From assembly GCA_000729835.1 (NCBI GenBank), contig JFHB01000227.1, positions 1 to 48,074 of the forward strand: a stretch of DNA of 48,074 nt, read 5' to 3'. Within the stretch, counting starts at the first letter, position 1. Each line of letters begins with the position of its first letter. This stretch comes from Atkinsonella hypoxylon (taxonomy: Eukaryota; Ascomycota; Sordariomycetes; Hypocreales; Clavicipitaceae). Position numbers and translations under genes: made by a program. Below are positions 35,904 through 47,877 of this stretch, piece after piece. The notes beneath the pieces are model-generated. The model had not been told where the DNA came from, did not search any database, and was given only the letters and a program-made list of their open reading frames with translations.

Positions 35904-36311
35904 ATAAGCCTACAGCGTATATATTACTACAATCTATTAACTAGAAGCTGCATTTAACCTTTCTGTTGCTATATAACAGTAAGATATTACAATTAACAAT
36001 ATTAAGCAACTAAACAAGAGGCTTTAATAGCAGATTAACAACTAAAACTGTAGATTATAATATATCCTAATAGACTTTCTCTCTATTAAATTATATATAT
36101 TTATTAATAGATCCTTTATAAATAATAAAGATTTAAGCTTCTAGATAGAATATATAATTATCCTAGGCAATAAAGAAGCTTATAAAGAGAACGCTAAATT
36201 CGTAATAAAAGGCAACATTATTACGTACAGCTCTATTAAAAGTAAGAGAGTTATAAGGAGCGCACTTACATTAGAACTATACAGTATAGTGCAAGGCGTA
36301 AATATATTATA
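35904..36311 (+). pseudogene. RNase H relic of another retroelement
   Basis: A plus-strand frame of about 100 codons resembles the C-terminal RNase H of fungal Copia-like polyproteins. It shows an Asn-Lys-Arg-Leu segment near 36010, a Phe-Ile-Asn-Arg-Ser-Phe segment near 36108 where the family has a catalytic Asp, a Leu-Ser-Phe-Gln-Ile segment (36133), then Lys-Ser-Lys-Arg-Val and Leu-Glu-Leu-Tyr near 36240-36280. It is distinct from the Copia-1 RNase H. It is cut on the right by the Gypsy-1A LTR and on the left by Copia-2. The second half is little mutated (several CA sites and GCGC remain). Family assignment is from memory of conserved motifs and needs a search. Confidence 0.55.
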
Positions 36312-36634
36312 TGTTATAGACTCGAGCCTTAGGCTTGGGTCTTTTAGTAGAGGGAGAACAGCAGGAGAGGGACAAAGATCTATATAGGTAAAGGGATAGA
36401 AGTGAGCTATATTTATTTAGGGGTTAGCTAGACTTTACTAAGCCCTAGAGAGAGAACCTTAGCTATAGAGTATATACTAAAAGGGGCTTCTAAGGGAATA
36501 GACCTACCTCTAAATATATAGTATAGAGGTATAGAGAGGCTTTTAGTTCTTTCTCTCTTCCTTCTTTTCTCTCTATAATTATAGTTTTTATTATAGACGC
36601 TAGTTAGTAGAAGTAACTAAGCTAGTTTATTATA
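36312..36634 (+). repeat. Gypsy-1A 5' LTR
   Basis: It is 323 bp, starting TGTTATAGACTCGAGCC and ending GTTTATTATA (RIP form of GTCTATTACA). It is the reverse complement of the copy C LTRs. Confidence 0.9.
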
Positions 36635-36673
36635 TACTATAATTATTCTATAGATAGAACACTAGTAAGAACA

Positions 36674-37850
36674 ATATTATTTAGTTATAGTAATAAGAGC
36701 TTAGCTAGTTAGCTTAAGCACTCTTTTAACCTCTATAGAGAGGTAGAGGAAAATACAGTAGAAATTAGCTAAAAAGCAGTAAAAATTGCAGCACTTTATA
36801 AATTAGTTAAGAGCTAATCTTTATAGATAAAGGAACTATAACGCTTTATAATAAACTATATATAGAAAGAGAAGTAGCTTTAAGCTACAGTAGGCTAGCA
36901 GTTAGAGGAACCTAAACAGAAGCCTCTACCTATAGTAAACCCTTATAATAGAAATAAATAGAGCTTTTAGGCCTAGTAAATAGTAATTACCTAAAAGCTC
37001 TAGGCTAATAGCGCCTTTATAGGCACAATATAGAACTAGTAGTACTATCTATACTAAAGCTTATTGCTTAAGGTTTAGTAAAGAGTAGCTACCTATTATA
37101 AGGTAAGTAAAATAAAGGAATATAATATATAGAGGTTCCTTAATTACTTAAAATTAGTCTTTATAGATCTTTACTAATAGAACTAAGCCTTAATTAAGCT
37201 TAATTAGCTTTAATAGAGTAATAATAAGTAGTTTATAGAATTCTATATTTATTTTAAGGAAAAAATTACGCTAGTAGAAAGGGCTAACTAGAATAATAGT
37301 ATAAAGTTAGCTAAGTTATAGATAGCGCTTAATAAGGAAATAAGGGATTATAGTATAGAGAGAGATATTCTTTATTATAACTACCTTTAAGCAGTAGAGC
37401 GCTACTATAGTATTGCACTAAACCTTAAGTTATATTACATTAAAGAATAGTACTAGCTAAAATATAGCTTTAGCTCTAAAGAGCCCTAAAATAGTAACAC
37501 TAAAATAACTAAGGTTAACGCTATAGAAACCTAATAGAGATAGAAAGAGAGTATAAAGAAATCTAAAGTAAAATAACTAAATAAGAATACTTTATAAGTA
37601 AAGTAAACGTTTAAGGCTAAACTTAAAAAACACTACTAAAAGAGGTAATACCTTTAGTGTAAGTTATTCTAGTACTATATTTAAAGATATAGATTGTAAC
37701 TAGTAAAATATAAGCTAAAGTTAACTAGTGTATAGGTAGTAGCAATAAATAATATATAGAAAGAGAACTCTAATAAGTTAGAAAAAGGCTTACCTTTAGC
37801 CTTAAGCTTAGTATAAAGGTAAAGGTAATATAAATAATATAATAACTCTT
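36674..37850 (+). pseudogene. Gypsy-1A gag, degraded
   Basis: The start codon position holds ATA (36674-36676) where copy C has ATG. The Lys/Gln/Glu-rich Gag reading follows, with the single CCHC knuckle at about 37650-37690. Its second Cys codon (TGT) is intact here but several others are Tyr. Stops at former Gln codons occur throughout. The end is approximate. Confidence 0.7.
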
Positions 37851-37949
37851 ACTTAGTAAGTAGCTAAAAGAAGAATATAGAGAGATAACTAAGAAAATAA
37901 ATATATTACTATTCTTTATCTCTATACTCTTTAACTAACTATTATTCTA

Positions 37950-40900
37950 TAATATATAAATAAATAGTAGGTATAACTACTTTACTGCAATAAGTAAGAG
38001 TTTAGTGTAACACCTTAGCCTAAAGTAGGTTCTATTACTATATAAAAGAACAGTATAAACAGCAGTAAAGGTTAAATAGTAGTTTTATAATAGCTACTAA
38101 AGAAGCGCCTTAATTGCTTCTTTAGTTTGCTTATAGGTAGATATTAATAGCTAGGTCTTCCTAGTAGTAGCCTATATAATCCTAGGCTTAACCTAAGATT
38201 ATATTTTTAGGAGCCTATAGTTAGCCTATAATAGAATTATCCTTAATGCTGCTAGCTAAAGCCTATTAGTAGGTAAGGCTAAGGGCCTTATAATTTAAGC
38301 AGTAAAAGCTTAAAGCGTTAAGGACTTAATAAGACTAATATTAGCAGTAGTTTATAGTGCCTTAATAAAATAGAGCAAGAGCTAAGAGGTTACTATATAT
38401 TTTATTGCTATAAGCCTTTAGGAAATTACCTCTATATTGTTATTATAAATATCCCTAAAAGGTCTTAATTTACTAATGCTACTACTAGAATTAAAGGACT
38501 TTTATAATCTTTTTAAGGAAGAAAAGGCCTAAGGCCTTCTACTGTATAGAGAGAGGCTAGATTACTATATTAGGCTAAAACAGCAGCTAAATAGCTCCTT
38601 ACTATTACTGCTGTAGGCCCTACTATATAATATACTATAGAACTATTTATTAGAAATTAAGAGGTAAGTAATAGACCTAATAGATAAAGGATAGATTTAA
38701 GCTAGCTCCTCCTTAGTAGTAGCACCTATTCTTCTAGCTAAAAAGCTAAGTAAAGAATAGTAATTCTATATTAATTATTAAGCCCTTAATAAAATTATAG
38801 AATAGAACTATTATCTACTCCCCTTAATAAAGGAAACACTTAAGTTATTATTAAAGGTGCATTAGTTTACTAAGCTAAATGTATAGTTAGCCTTCTATAG
38901 AATCTAGATAGTAGACAGTAAGAAGCACCTTATAGCGTTCTATACCTAGTTTAGCCTCTTTAAATAGCTAGTTTGCCCCTTTAGGTTAGTAAGGGCTCTA
39001 GCTATATTCTAATAATACATTAATAGCGCGCTAGAAGAGGCCCTTAGAGATTATATAACTACTTATCTAAATAACGTCCTTATTTATATAGAGGGTTCTA
39101 GGAAAGACTATATATATAAGTATTGAAAATAATAGGGATTACAGGACTAGATAGAAGAGGGTAGTGGTCTCTTATATTTAGCACCTGTAATTGCTCCTAG
39201 CAATTATCACGTAGTGGAAGCAGCAGCGGCCTAAATCAAGCTGTAGTGTATAGTACTAGATCACGTAGAGGCAATAGATAACTGTAATAGTGGTATCTTT
39301 ATATTAAGAGCGCTGTAACGAACTTAGTAAGGGTAGGATCTTAAATCTTTCTAGTCCCTTATAGACTCTCTAACTATATTGGCGGGCCGTGGTCGCTAGA
39401 AGGGGCTTATAGGCTACTTTATAATTTCCGCAAAAAGATTTACTATATAAAAACAAAAAAATCGACTCACGGCTATATAAACGAGACGCCTATGTGCACA
39501 ATTTAACAAATTTCACTAATAATAAGCAACCCTTATAAGCAACTCTATCTAACAATTATACTATTAGATAGCCCTAATTCTTAGCTTTTAAATGGTATAC
39601 TTCTTAAATTTCTACTATTGCTAGTTGTAGAGAAAATCGCAGTTAAAGTTAACTATAGGTTAGGCAACTTTGCCTTAGTCGATTCTAGATGTTTCGCATC
39701 TAGTAACAGCGATATCTCTATCAAAAATCAACGTAACAAGACCTAATAAGGGTCACGTGATAGAGCAACTAGTAGGCATAAAAATAGGCTATACAGGGTA
39801 GCTTATTTTTAACAATAAGGTACAGAGGATCCTAGAAAAGTTGCAGTTAGTAGAGCTACACTTAGATCTTAAGAAATACTGTTTTACTACAACTAAAGTT
39901 AAATACCTTAGCTTTATAGTTATAGCAGAAGGAGAGATATACCTAAATCTAGAGAAAATTGTAGCTATTTAGAAGTAGTAAGCTCTTACTAGGTTGTAAG
40001 GGGTATAAAGCTTCCTTAGATTTACAAACTTCTACTGTAACTTTATATTAGATTTCTTAAATATTATAGGGCCTTTAGTTAACTTAACGAAAAAGGGAGT
40101 TCTATTCTAGTAGATAGAGAAATATAAGAAGTTATTTATAAGGCTTAAGGAGGCCTTTACCTTATACTTAGTCTTAGCTTAGTAGAACTCTAAGAAGGAT
40201 ATAGTAGTAAAGGCTAATTACTTAAGAGAGGCCCTTAGTAGCTGTTTATCCTAATATAATAAAGCTAGCATATTGCAGCCTATAGTATACTATTTAGCTA
40301 GGTTATCTCTAGCTTAACGTAACTACACTATTTATAATAAGGAGCTCTTAGCAATAATATTTTACCTTAAAGCCTAAGCAGTAGAGCTGTAAAAAGTAGT
40401 ACGCCCCTTTATAATTCTTACTAACTATAAGAATCTAGAATACTTTATGTCCTTATAAGAGATCTTTAAGCGTTAAGCTAAGTAGATAGAGCTTCTCTCT
40501 CTCTTTAACTACTACCTATAATACTGCCTAGAGCTATAGGTAGAGCAACTAAATGCATTATTACAATAAGAGCAAGATTAAGATAGAGTAACGCTGTAAA
40601 TAGACTAGGTTCTCTAGGGTCTCTCTATTAGCTGCCTTAACGCTCTCTATAGAGATAAGGAGAAGAAGGAGGTTATAGAGAATATTGTAGTAGAAACAGC
40701 TAGTAAAGTAACGCTAGAAAGTTAACTAGCTGCAGCTTTATAGGTGCTAGCTAGAATAATGCTGTTCTTAGACAAACACTTATAGAGCTTATAGAACTAA
40801 AGAGTGCAAAAAGACCTAATATACCTAATAAGGTTAAATATAGTCTAGAAGGGAGAGAGAAGGTTTCTATTAGAGGTAAAAATATAAGAATAGATTATAG

Positions 40901-41484
40901 ACTACACCCTTAACGCATAAGGGGCGCTAGTCTATTAGAGCTGCCTCTAGGTCCTTAAGTATAAGCTATTAACTACTATACTAATATATAGAATATATAA
41001 GTTGCTAATGTTAGGCTACCTAGGACAAAATACTACGTTTTAGGCATTAATATGCAACTATTACTAGAATAGGCTGTCCTAAGATGTTACTTAGTACATC
41101 TAAAACTGCTACTATTATAGTAGCTAAAAGAGTAAGAGGTTGCAGTAAGGCCTCTTACAACCTATTCTAGCGCTAGATAGGTATTAGTTATAAATCTCTA
41201 TAGATTTTATAACAGATTTACTAGCGCTAGACTAGGCTGCACCCTTTTACCTAATAGTTATTACTAATTAACTCTTAAAGTACGTACAGTTAGAGGCAAT
41301 AACCTCTATAGAGGCAGAGGAATACGCCTAGCAGTTTAAGTATTGTTAGTAGTAGTTTTATAGATTCCTAAAATAAATTATCTCTAACTATAGTTTAGAT
41401 TAGTTAAGCACCTTTTAGACTACTCTCTATTGCCTTATTGGAATTAAGCAATTACTATCTACATCCTATTACCTATAGATAGAC
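37950..41484 (+). pseudogene. Gypsy-1A pol, degraded and split
   Basis: Protease (~37980-38310), RT (~38700-39120 and on), RNase H and the first part of integrase (with its DFI-type core near 41200) are recognisable. The RT box reads YLNN at 39064-39075 in place of YLDD. The solo Copia LTR sits just after this box at 39121. Pol ends at 41484, where Gypsy-1B begins. It cannot be functional. Confidence 0.8.
39121..39814. repeat. Solo Copia LTR inserted in Gypsy-1A pol
   Basis: A 694-bp LTR of the Copia-1/2 family with perfect ATAAG duplications at 39116-39120 and 39815-39819. The uninterrupted sequence is seen in Gypsy-1B near 44284-44300. No internal Copia sequence is present, so it probably formed by recombination between the two LTRs of a full element. 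The LTR reads in the same sense as the minus-strand Copia copies. Its hairpin is at 39685-39703. Confidence 0.93.
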
Positions 41485-41807
41485 TGTTATAGACTCGAGC
41501 CTTAGGCTTAGGTCTTTCAGTAGAGGGAGGACAGCAGAAGAGAGACAGAGATCTATATAGGTAAAGGGATAGAAGTAAGCTGTATTTATCTAGGAGTTAG
41601 CTAGACTTTACTAGGCCCTAGAGAGAGAACCTTAGCTATAAAGTATATACTAAAAGGGGCTTCTAAGGGGATAAACCTACCTCTAAATATATAGTATAAA
41701 GGTATAGAGAGGCTTTTAGTCTCTTCTCTCTTCCTTCTTTTCTCTCTATAATTATAGTTTTTATTATAGACGCTAGTTAGTAGAAGTAACTAAGCTAGTT
41801 TATTATA
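41485..41807 (+). repeat. Gypsy-1B 5' LTR
   Basis: It is 323 bp, starting TGTTATAGACTCGAGCC and ending GTTTATTATA. It is very close to the 36312 LTR. The preceding bases are TAGAC (41480-41484), part of the Gypsy-1A integrase sequence. Confidence 0.9.
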
Positions 41808-41846
41808 TACTATAATTATTCTATAGATAGAACACTAGTAAGAACA

Positions 41847-43000
41847 ATATTGTTTAGTTATAGTAATAAAAGCTTAGCTAGTTAGCTTAAGCACTCTTTT
41901 AACCTCTATAGAGAGGTAGAGAAAAATATAGTAGAAATTAGCTAAAAAGCAGTAAAAATTGCAGCGCTTTATAAATTAGTTAAGAGTTAATCTTTATAGA
42001 TAAAGGAACTATAATGCTTTATAATAGACTATATATAGAAAGAGAAGTAGCTTTAAGCTACAGTAGGCTAGTAGCTAAAGAAACCTAAATAGAAGCCTCT
42101 ACCTATAGTAAACCCTTATAATAGAAATAAATAGAGCTTTTAGGCCTAGTAAATAGTAATTACCTAAAAGCTCTAGGCTAATAGCGCCTTTATAGGCATA
42201 ATATAGAACTAGTAGTACTATCTATACTAAAGCTTATTGCTTAAGGTTTAGTAAAGAGTAGCTATTTATTATAAAGTAAGTAAAGTAAAAGAATATAATA
42301 TATAGAGGTTCCTTAATTACTTAAAATTAATCTTTATAGATCTTTATTAATAGAACTAAGCCTTAATTAAGCTTAATTAGCTTTAATAGAGTAATAATAA
42401 GTAGTTTATAGAATTCTACGTTTATTTTAAGGAAAAAATTATATTAATAGAAGAGGCTAACTAGAATAATAGTATAAAGTTAGCTAAGTTATAAATAGCG
42501 CTTAATAAGGAAATAAAGGATTATAGTATAAAGAGAGATATTCTCTATTATAACTACCTTTAAGCAGTAAAGCGCTACTGCAGTATTACACTAAATCTTA
42601 AGTTATATTGCATTAAGGAATAGCATTAGCTAAAATGCAGCTTTAGCTCTAAAGGGCCTTAGAATAGTAACACTAAAATAACTAGAGTTAACGCTATAGA
42701 AACCTAGTAGAAATAAAAAGAGAGTATAAAGAAATCTAGAGTAAAATAACTAAATAAGGATACTTTATAAGTAAAGTAGGTATTTAAGGCTAAACTTAAA
42801 AAATACTACTAAAAGAGGTAATGCCTTTAGTATAGGTTATTCTAGCACTATATTTAAGAATATAGATTATAACTAGCAGAATATAAGCTAGAGTTAACTA
42901 GTGTATAGGTAGTAGCAATAGATAATATATAGAAGAAGAACTCTAATAAGTTAGAAAAAGGCTTACCTTTAGCCTTAAGCTTAGTATAGAGGTAAAGGTA
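41847..43000 (+). pseudogene. Gypsy-1B gag, degraded
   Basis: The start is ATA at 41847-41849. The CCHC knuckle is at about 42822-42863, where the first Cys (TGC) and the His (CAC) survive and the others are Tyr. Otherwise it is collinear with copies A and C. Nonsense TAA/TAG codons are frequent. Confidence 0.7.
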
Positions 43001-43099
43001 ATATAAATAATATAATAACTCTTACTTAATAGGCAGCTAAAAGAAGAATATAGAGAGATAACTAAGAAAATAGATATATTACTATTCTTTATCTTTATA

Positions 43100-46000
43100 C
43101 TCTTTAACTAACTGTTGTTCTATAATATATAGATAGATAGTAGGTATAACTACTTTACTGCAATAAGTAAGAGTTTAGTGTAATACCTTAGCTTAAAGTA
43201 AATTCTATTACTATATAAAAGAACAGTATAAATAGTAGTAGAGGTTAAATAGTAGTTCTATAATAGCTACTAAAGAAGCGCCTTAATTGCTTCTTTAGTT
43301 TACTTATAGGTAGATATTAACAGCTAGGTCTTTCTAGTAGTAGCCTATATAATCTTAAGCTTAACCTAAGATTATATTTTTAGAAGCCTATAGTTAGCCT
43401 ATAATAGAATTATTCTTAACGCTACTAGCTAGAGTCTATTAGTAGGTAAGGCTAAGAGCTTTATAATCTAAGCAGTAGAAGCTTAAGGCATTAAGAACCT
43501 AATAAGACTAGTATTAGCAGCAGTTTATAGCGCTCTAATAAAATAGAGTAAGAGCTAAGAGGTTACTATATATTTTATTGCTATAAGCCTTTAGGAAATT
43601 ACCTCTATATTATTATTATAAATATCTCTAAAAGGTCTTAATTTACTAATATTACTACTAAAATTAGAGAACTTTTATAATCTTTTTAAGGAAGAAAAGG
43701 CCTAAAGCCTTCTGCTATATAAAGAGAGGCTAAATTACTATATTAGGCTAAAATAGCAGCTAAATAGCTCCTTACTGTTACTGCTGTAGGCTTTACTGTA
43801 TAATATACTGTAGAACTATTTATTAGAAATTAAGAGGTAGATAATAGACCTAATAAATAAAGAATAGATTTAAGCTAGCTTCTTTTTAGTAGTAGTACCT
43901 ATTCTTTTAGCTAAAAAGCTAAGTAGAAAATAGTAATTCTATATTAATTATTAAGCTCTTAATAAGATTATAGAATAGAACTATTACTTACTCCTCTTAA
44001 TAAAGAAGACACTTAAGTTATTATTAAAGGTATATTAGTTTACTAAGCTAAATATATAGTTAGCCTTCTATAGAATCTAGATAGTAGATAGTAAGAAGCA
44101 CTTTATAGCGTTTTATACCTAGTTTAGCCTCTTTAAATAGCTAGTTTACCCCTTTAGGTTAGTAAAAGCTTTAGCTATATTTTAATAATATATTAATAGT
44201 GCACTAGAAGAGGCTCTTAGAGATTATATAACTACTTATCTAGATAACGTCCTTATTTATATAAAGAGTTTTAGGAAAAACTATATATATAAAGTATAAA
44301 GGATCCTAGAAAAGTTACAGTTAGTAAAGCTACACTTAGATCTTAAGAAATACTATTTTACTATAACTAAAGTTAAATACCTTAGCTTTATAGTTATAGT
44401 AGAAAGGGAGATATACCTAGATTTAGAGAAAATTATAGCTATTTAGAAGTAGTAAGCTCCTACTAGGTTGTAAGGGGTATAAAGCTTCCTTAGATTTATA
44501 AACTTCTACTATAACTTTATATTAGATTTCTTAGATATTATAGAGCCCTTAGTTAACTTAATAAAGAAAGAAGTTCTATTTTAGTAAATAAAGGAATATA
44601 AGAAGTTATTTATAAGGCTTAAGGAGGCCTTTACTTTATACTTAGTTTTAGCCTAGTAGAACCCTAAGAAGAATATAGTAGTAAAGGCTAATTGCTTAAG
44701 AGAGGCTCTTAGTAGCTATTTATTCTAATATAATAAAGCTAGTGTACTGCAGCCTATAGTATACTATTTAGCTAGATTATCTCTAGCTTAATGTAACTAT
44801 ACTATTTATAATAAGAAGCTCTTAGCAATAATATCTTACCTTAAAGCCTAAGCAGTAAAGCTATAAGGAGTAGTATGCCCCTTTATAATCCTTACTAACT
44901 ATAAAAATCTAGAATACTTTATATTTTTATAAAAGATCTTTAAGCGTTAAGCTAAGTAGATAGAGCTTCTCTCTCTCTTTAACTACTACCTATAATACTG
45001 CCTAGAGCTATAGATAGAGTAACTAAATGTATTATTACAATAAGAGTAAAATTAAGATAGAGCAATACTATAGATAGGCTAGGTTCTCTAGCCTTTCTCT
45101 ATTAGCTGCCTTAATGCTCTTTATAGAGATAAAGAGAAGAAGGAGGTTATAGAGAATATTGCAGTAAAAATAGCTAGTAAAGTAACACTAAGAAGTTAAC
45201 TAGCTACAGCTTTATAGGTGCTAGCTAGAATAATGCTATTCTTAAATAAACACTTATAGAGCTTATAGAACTAAAGAGTATAGAAAGACTTAGTATACCT
45301 AATAAGGTTAAATATAGTTTAGAAGAGAGAGAGAAGGTTTCTATTAAAGGCAAAAATATAAAAATAAATTGCAAACTATACCCTTAATATATAAGGGGCG
45401 CTAGTTTACTAAAGCTACCTCTAAATCCTTAAGTATAAGCTATTAACTACTATACTAATATATAGAATATATAAGTTACTAATATTAAGCTACCTAGAAT
45501 AAAATACTACATTTTAGGCATTAATATATAACTATTACTAGAATAAGCTGTTCTAAGATATTACTTAGTATATTTAAAACTACTACTATTACAGCAGCTA
45601 AAAGAGTAAGAGGTTGTAGTAAGGCCTTTTGCAACTTATTCTAGCGCTAAATAGGTATTAGTTATAGATCTCTATAGATTTTATAATAGATTTACTAGCG
45701 CTAAACTAGGCTATACTCTCTTACCTAATAGTTATTACTAATTAACTCTTAAAGTATATATAGTTAAAGGCAATAACCTCTATAGAGGTAGAGGAATATA
45801 CCTAGTAGTTTAAGCATTATTAGTAGCAGTTTTATAGATTTCTAAAATAAATTATCTCTAACTATAGTTTAGATTAATTAAGTACCTTTTAAACTACTCT
45901 TTATTGCCTTATTAGAATTAAGTAATTACTATCTATATTCTATTACCTATAAATAAACAGTAGAATAAAGAGAGTTAATTAAGAAGTATAAGTAATTCTA

Positions 46001-46830
46001 TAGGTTATAGTTGCCTTTTTACAGTTTAACTAGCCTAAATATCTCTCTATATATTAGCTAGCTATTAACAATAGAAATTCCTTAGTAACTAATATAAGTT
46101 TAAACTAAGTAATATATAGGTATAATATAGACCTTATTTAAAAGCTTATAGATAAAGAGAAGTCTTAAGTCTTATATAAAGAGTAAGCTTTAGCGTTCCT
46201 TAAATAGCTATAGAAAGGTATAAATATTACCTAAACTGCAATTAACTTTACCTAATAAAGGTAGTAAAAGTAGTTAAATAGAAGCTATAAGCTAATAGAA
46301 TAGTATAAGGTAAAGAACTTAGTTTAACTAATGCTCTATTATATTAAGATAAACTACTTAAGTTAAAAGCTTAATTAAGTTATAGTAAAGTATATAGTTA
46401 TAAATATACTAACACCTTTAACTATAAAGTTAAATATTTTACTAAGAATTTACTTAGTTTTCTATATTAATCTTATTAAGTAAGTAGCAATAAACCTTTT
46501 ACCTTTTTAGTAATTAGTAAACTTAAGGCTTAATTTTAAGCTAACTATAATAGATACTAACTTATCCCTTAAGGAGTATAGAGTAGAGGAAATTCTAGCT
46601 ACTAAAAATGCCTTAAGCTAAGGGAGATACTATTAAGTGCTTATTAAGTAAGTAGAATTTATTTAATCTATATAGAAGCTACTAAAGAACTTCCTTAATA
46701 TAGAGGCACTAGATTAATTTAAGTTATAGTAAAAGAATACTTAATTTAATAATAAACTTAATAGAAGTATAGTAAAATTTTATATAGACTTTAACAATAA
46801 CTTAGTTATCTTTAACTAAAAATAAAGGAA
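43100..46830 (+). pseudogene. Gypsy-1B pol with chromodomain, degraded
   Basis: Approximate domain order: protease 43140-43480, RT 43860-44400 with YLDN at 44237-44248, RNase H 44675-45000, integrase 45400-46500 with a Ser-Ile-Asp-Phe-Ile core near 45671, chromodomain 46570-46740. The chromodomain begins Glu-Tyr-Arg-Val-Glu-Glu-Ile-Leu and ends in an Asn-Phe-Leu...Leu-Asp-Gln-Phe segment, the usual fungal form. RT keeps the first Asp of the box, which copies A and C have lost. The frame is full of TAA/TAG stops and ends near a 14-A run at 46869-46882. Confidence 0.83.
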
Positions 46831-46879
46831 AATAAACTCTTCTTTATAAAGGCCTATATAATTATTATAAAAAAAAAAA

Positions 46880-47711
46880 AAATATAGGAAATATAGTAAG
46901 AATAAAAGAAATTTCTTAGTAAGTAGTAAAGAGACATTAATACTTATAGTAAAGAGGTATAGTTACCTAAAAGGCGCTCTACTGCCCTTTAGGCAGTCTT
47001 AGAATAGAAGCTAAAGAAGCTATATAGTATCCTTAAAGTAGCGTAAAGGTAGAAGCTAGAATTATAGTGCTAGTAAATAGTATAGAGGCTAGAGTAAGTA
47101 AGGATATAATTAGTGTTCTAGATTAAGGTTTTACGCTAATAGGTATAAGTAAGAATATAGCGTTTTAAATAACTTAGTGCTTTAAGTGTAAAAGTGTAGT
47201 TCTTAAAGAAAGGAAAATAGAAAGAGAGAAAGTAAAGGGAGCAGTAGGCTAGGTTAAGGTTGTACGCTCTAAGAATATAGCTAATAGCTACTGTTATAAG
47301 TAATTTAAGCTTTTAAGCTCTACTTAAAGGTAGATATATTTCTAGTGTATTGCCTTAAGGTTACTCTATAAAGGTAAAGGGGCAATATATAGCAGTAAAG
47401 AGGCTTTATATAGCAGTAAAGAGGCAGTAGTAGTAGAGGTTAGTAGTGTACAGTAAGATATAGATATAGGTAGAGGTAAAGATAAAAGTATAGCAACAGC
47501 AGCAGTAGTAGTAGATGTAAGGAGGAATAAGAAGTTATTGTTAATATCTATAGAGATATACTTATACTTATTAGGGTTAAACTTATTATCCTTTAAGATA
47601 ATAGAGGCTATAGTGCTCTTATAGTTAATAGAGAGAGAGAGAGTAAGCGCAAAAGAATAGCTAGTTTAGGTTGTATAATAAGGAGAAAAAAAGAGTATAA
47701 CCTTCTTCTCT
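46880..47711 (-). pseudogene. Antisense ORF remnant in Gypsy-1B, truncated
   Basis: This is the second copy of the antisense frame seen at 13480-14811, here on the minus strand. Only the C-terminal ~60 percent is present because the youngest insertion cuts it at 47711. It shows mostly transition differences from copy C. Two copies of a RIP-mutated repeat cannot by themselves prove selection on the frame. No function is known. Confidence 0.4.
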
Positions 47712-47721
47712 TGTTATAGAG

Positions 47722-47737
47722 TGGCCCAATTGGGCCA
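47722..47737. repeat. 16-bp perfect palindrome TGGCCCAATTGGGCCA
   Basis: Ten bases inside the LTR-like edge lies a perfect 16-bp palindrome. Near the end of an LTR it could be a transcription-factor or integrase-related site. No known factor was recognised. Confidence 0.75.
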
Positions 47738-47809
47738 TAGCGGATGCCTGCGCACTCCATATAGGCGTTAGCCCAATCCCTGCCTGACCCCTACAGCAAA
47801 AGGATACGT

Positions 47810-47839
47810 ATTGTACAAGTCGTGTAACTCTTGTACAAT
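47810..47839. repeat. Inverted repeat ATTGTACAAG / CTTGTACAAT
   Basis: Two perfect 10-bp arms flank a 10-nt spacer. Each arm also contains the self-complementary TTGTACAA. It could form a hairpin or be a paired binding site. Confidence 0.75.
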
Positions 47840-47856
47840 TAGCATCTATATTACAA

Positions 47857-47877
47857 GACTAGGTTAAAGACCTAGTC
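47857..47877. repeat. Hairpin GACTAGGT-TAAAG-ACCTAGTC
   Basis: A perfect 8-bp stem with a 5-nt loop, 18 bp after the previous inverted repeat. No T-run follows on either side, so there is no reason to call a terminator; an RNA structure in an LTR transcript is possible. Confidence 0.7.

Larger units (their letters stand above)
36312..41484 (+). mobile_element. Gypsy-1A: chromovirus copy, 3' part lost
   Basis: This copy has a 5' LTR (36312-36634), gag and pol through RT, RNase H and part of integrase. It is interrupted by a solo Copia LTR and then by the LTR of Gypsy-1B at 41485, inside integrase. The rest of integrase, the chromodomain, the antisense segment and the 3' LTR are not in the window. 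It is oriented opposite to copy C. The left flank TTATA (36307-36311) cannot be tested as a target duplication. Confidence 0.88.
41485..47711 (+). mobile_element. Gypsy-1B: chromovirus copy nested in Gypsy-1A
   Basis: It starts with a full LTR inserted in the integrase of Gypsy-1A and runs through gag, pol with chromodomain, and about half of the antisense segment. At 47711 it is interrupted by LTR-like sequence. Homology with copy C continues to the equivalent of C position ~14005, where C shows no insertion. The remaining segment and 3' LTR presumably lie beyond the window. Confidence 0.88.
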
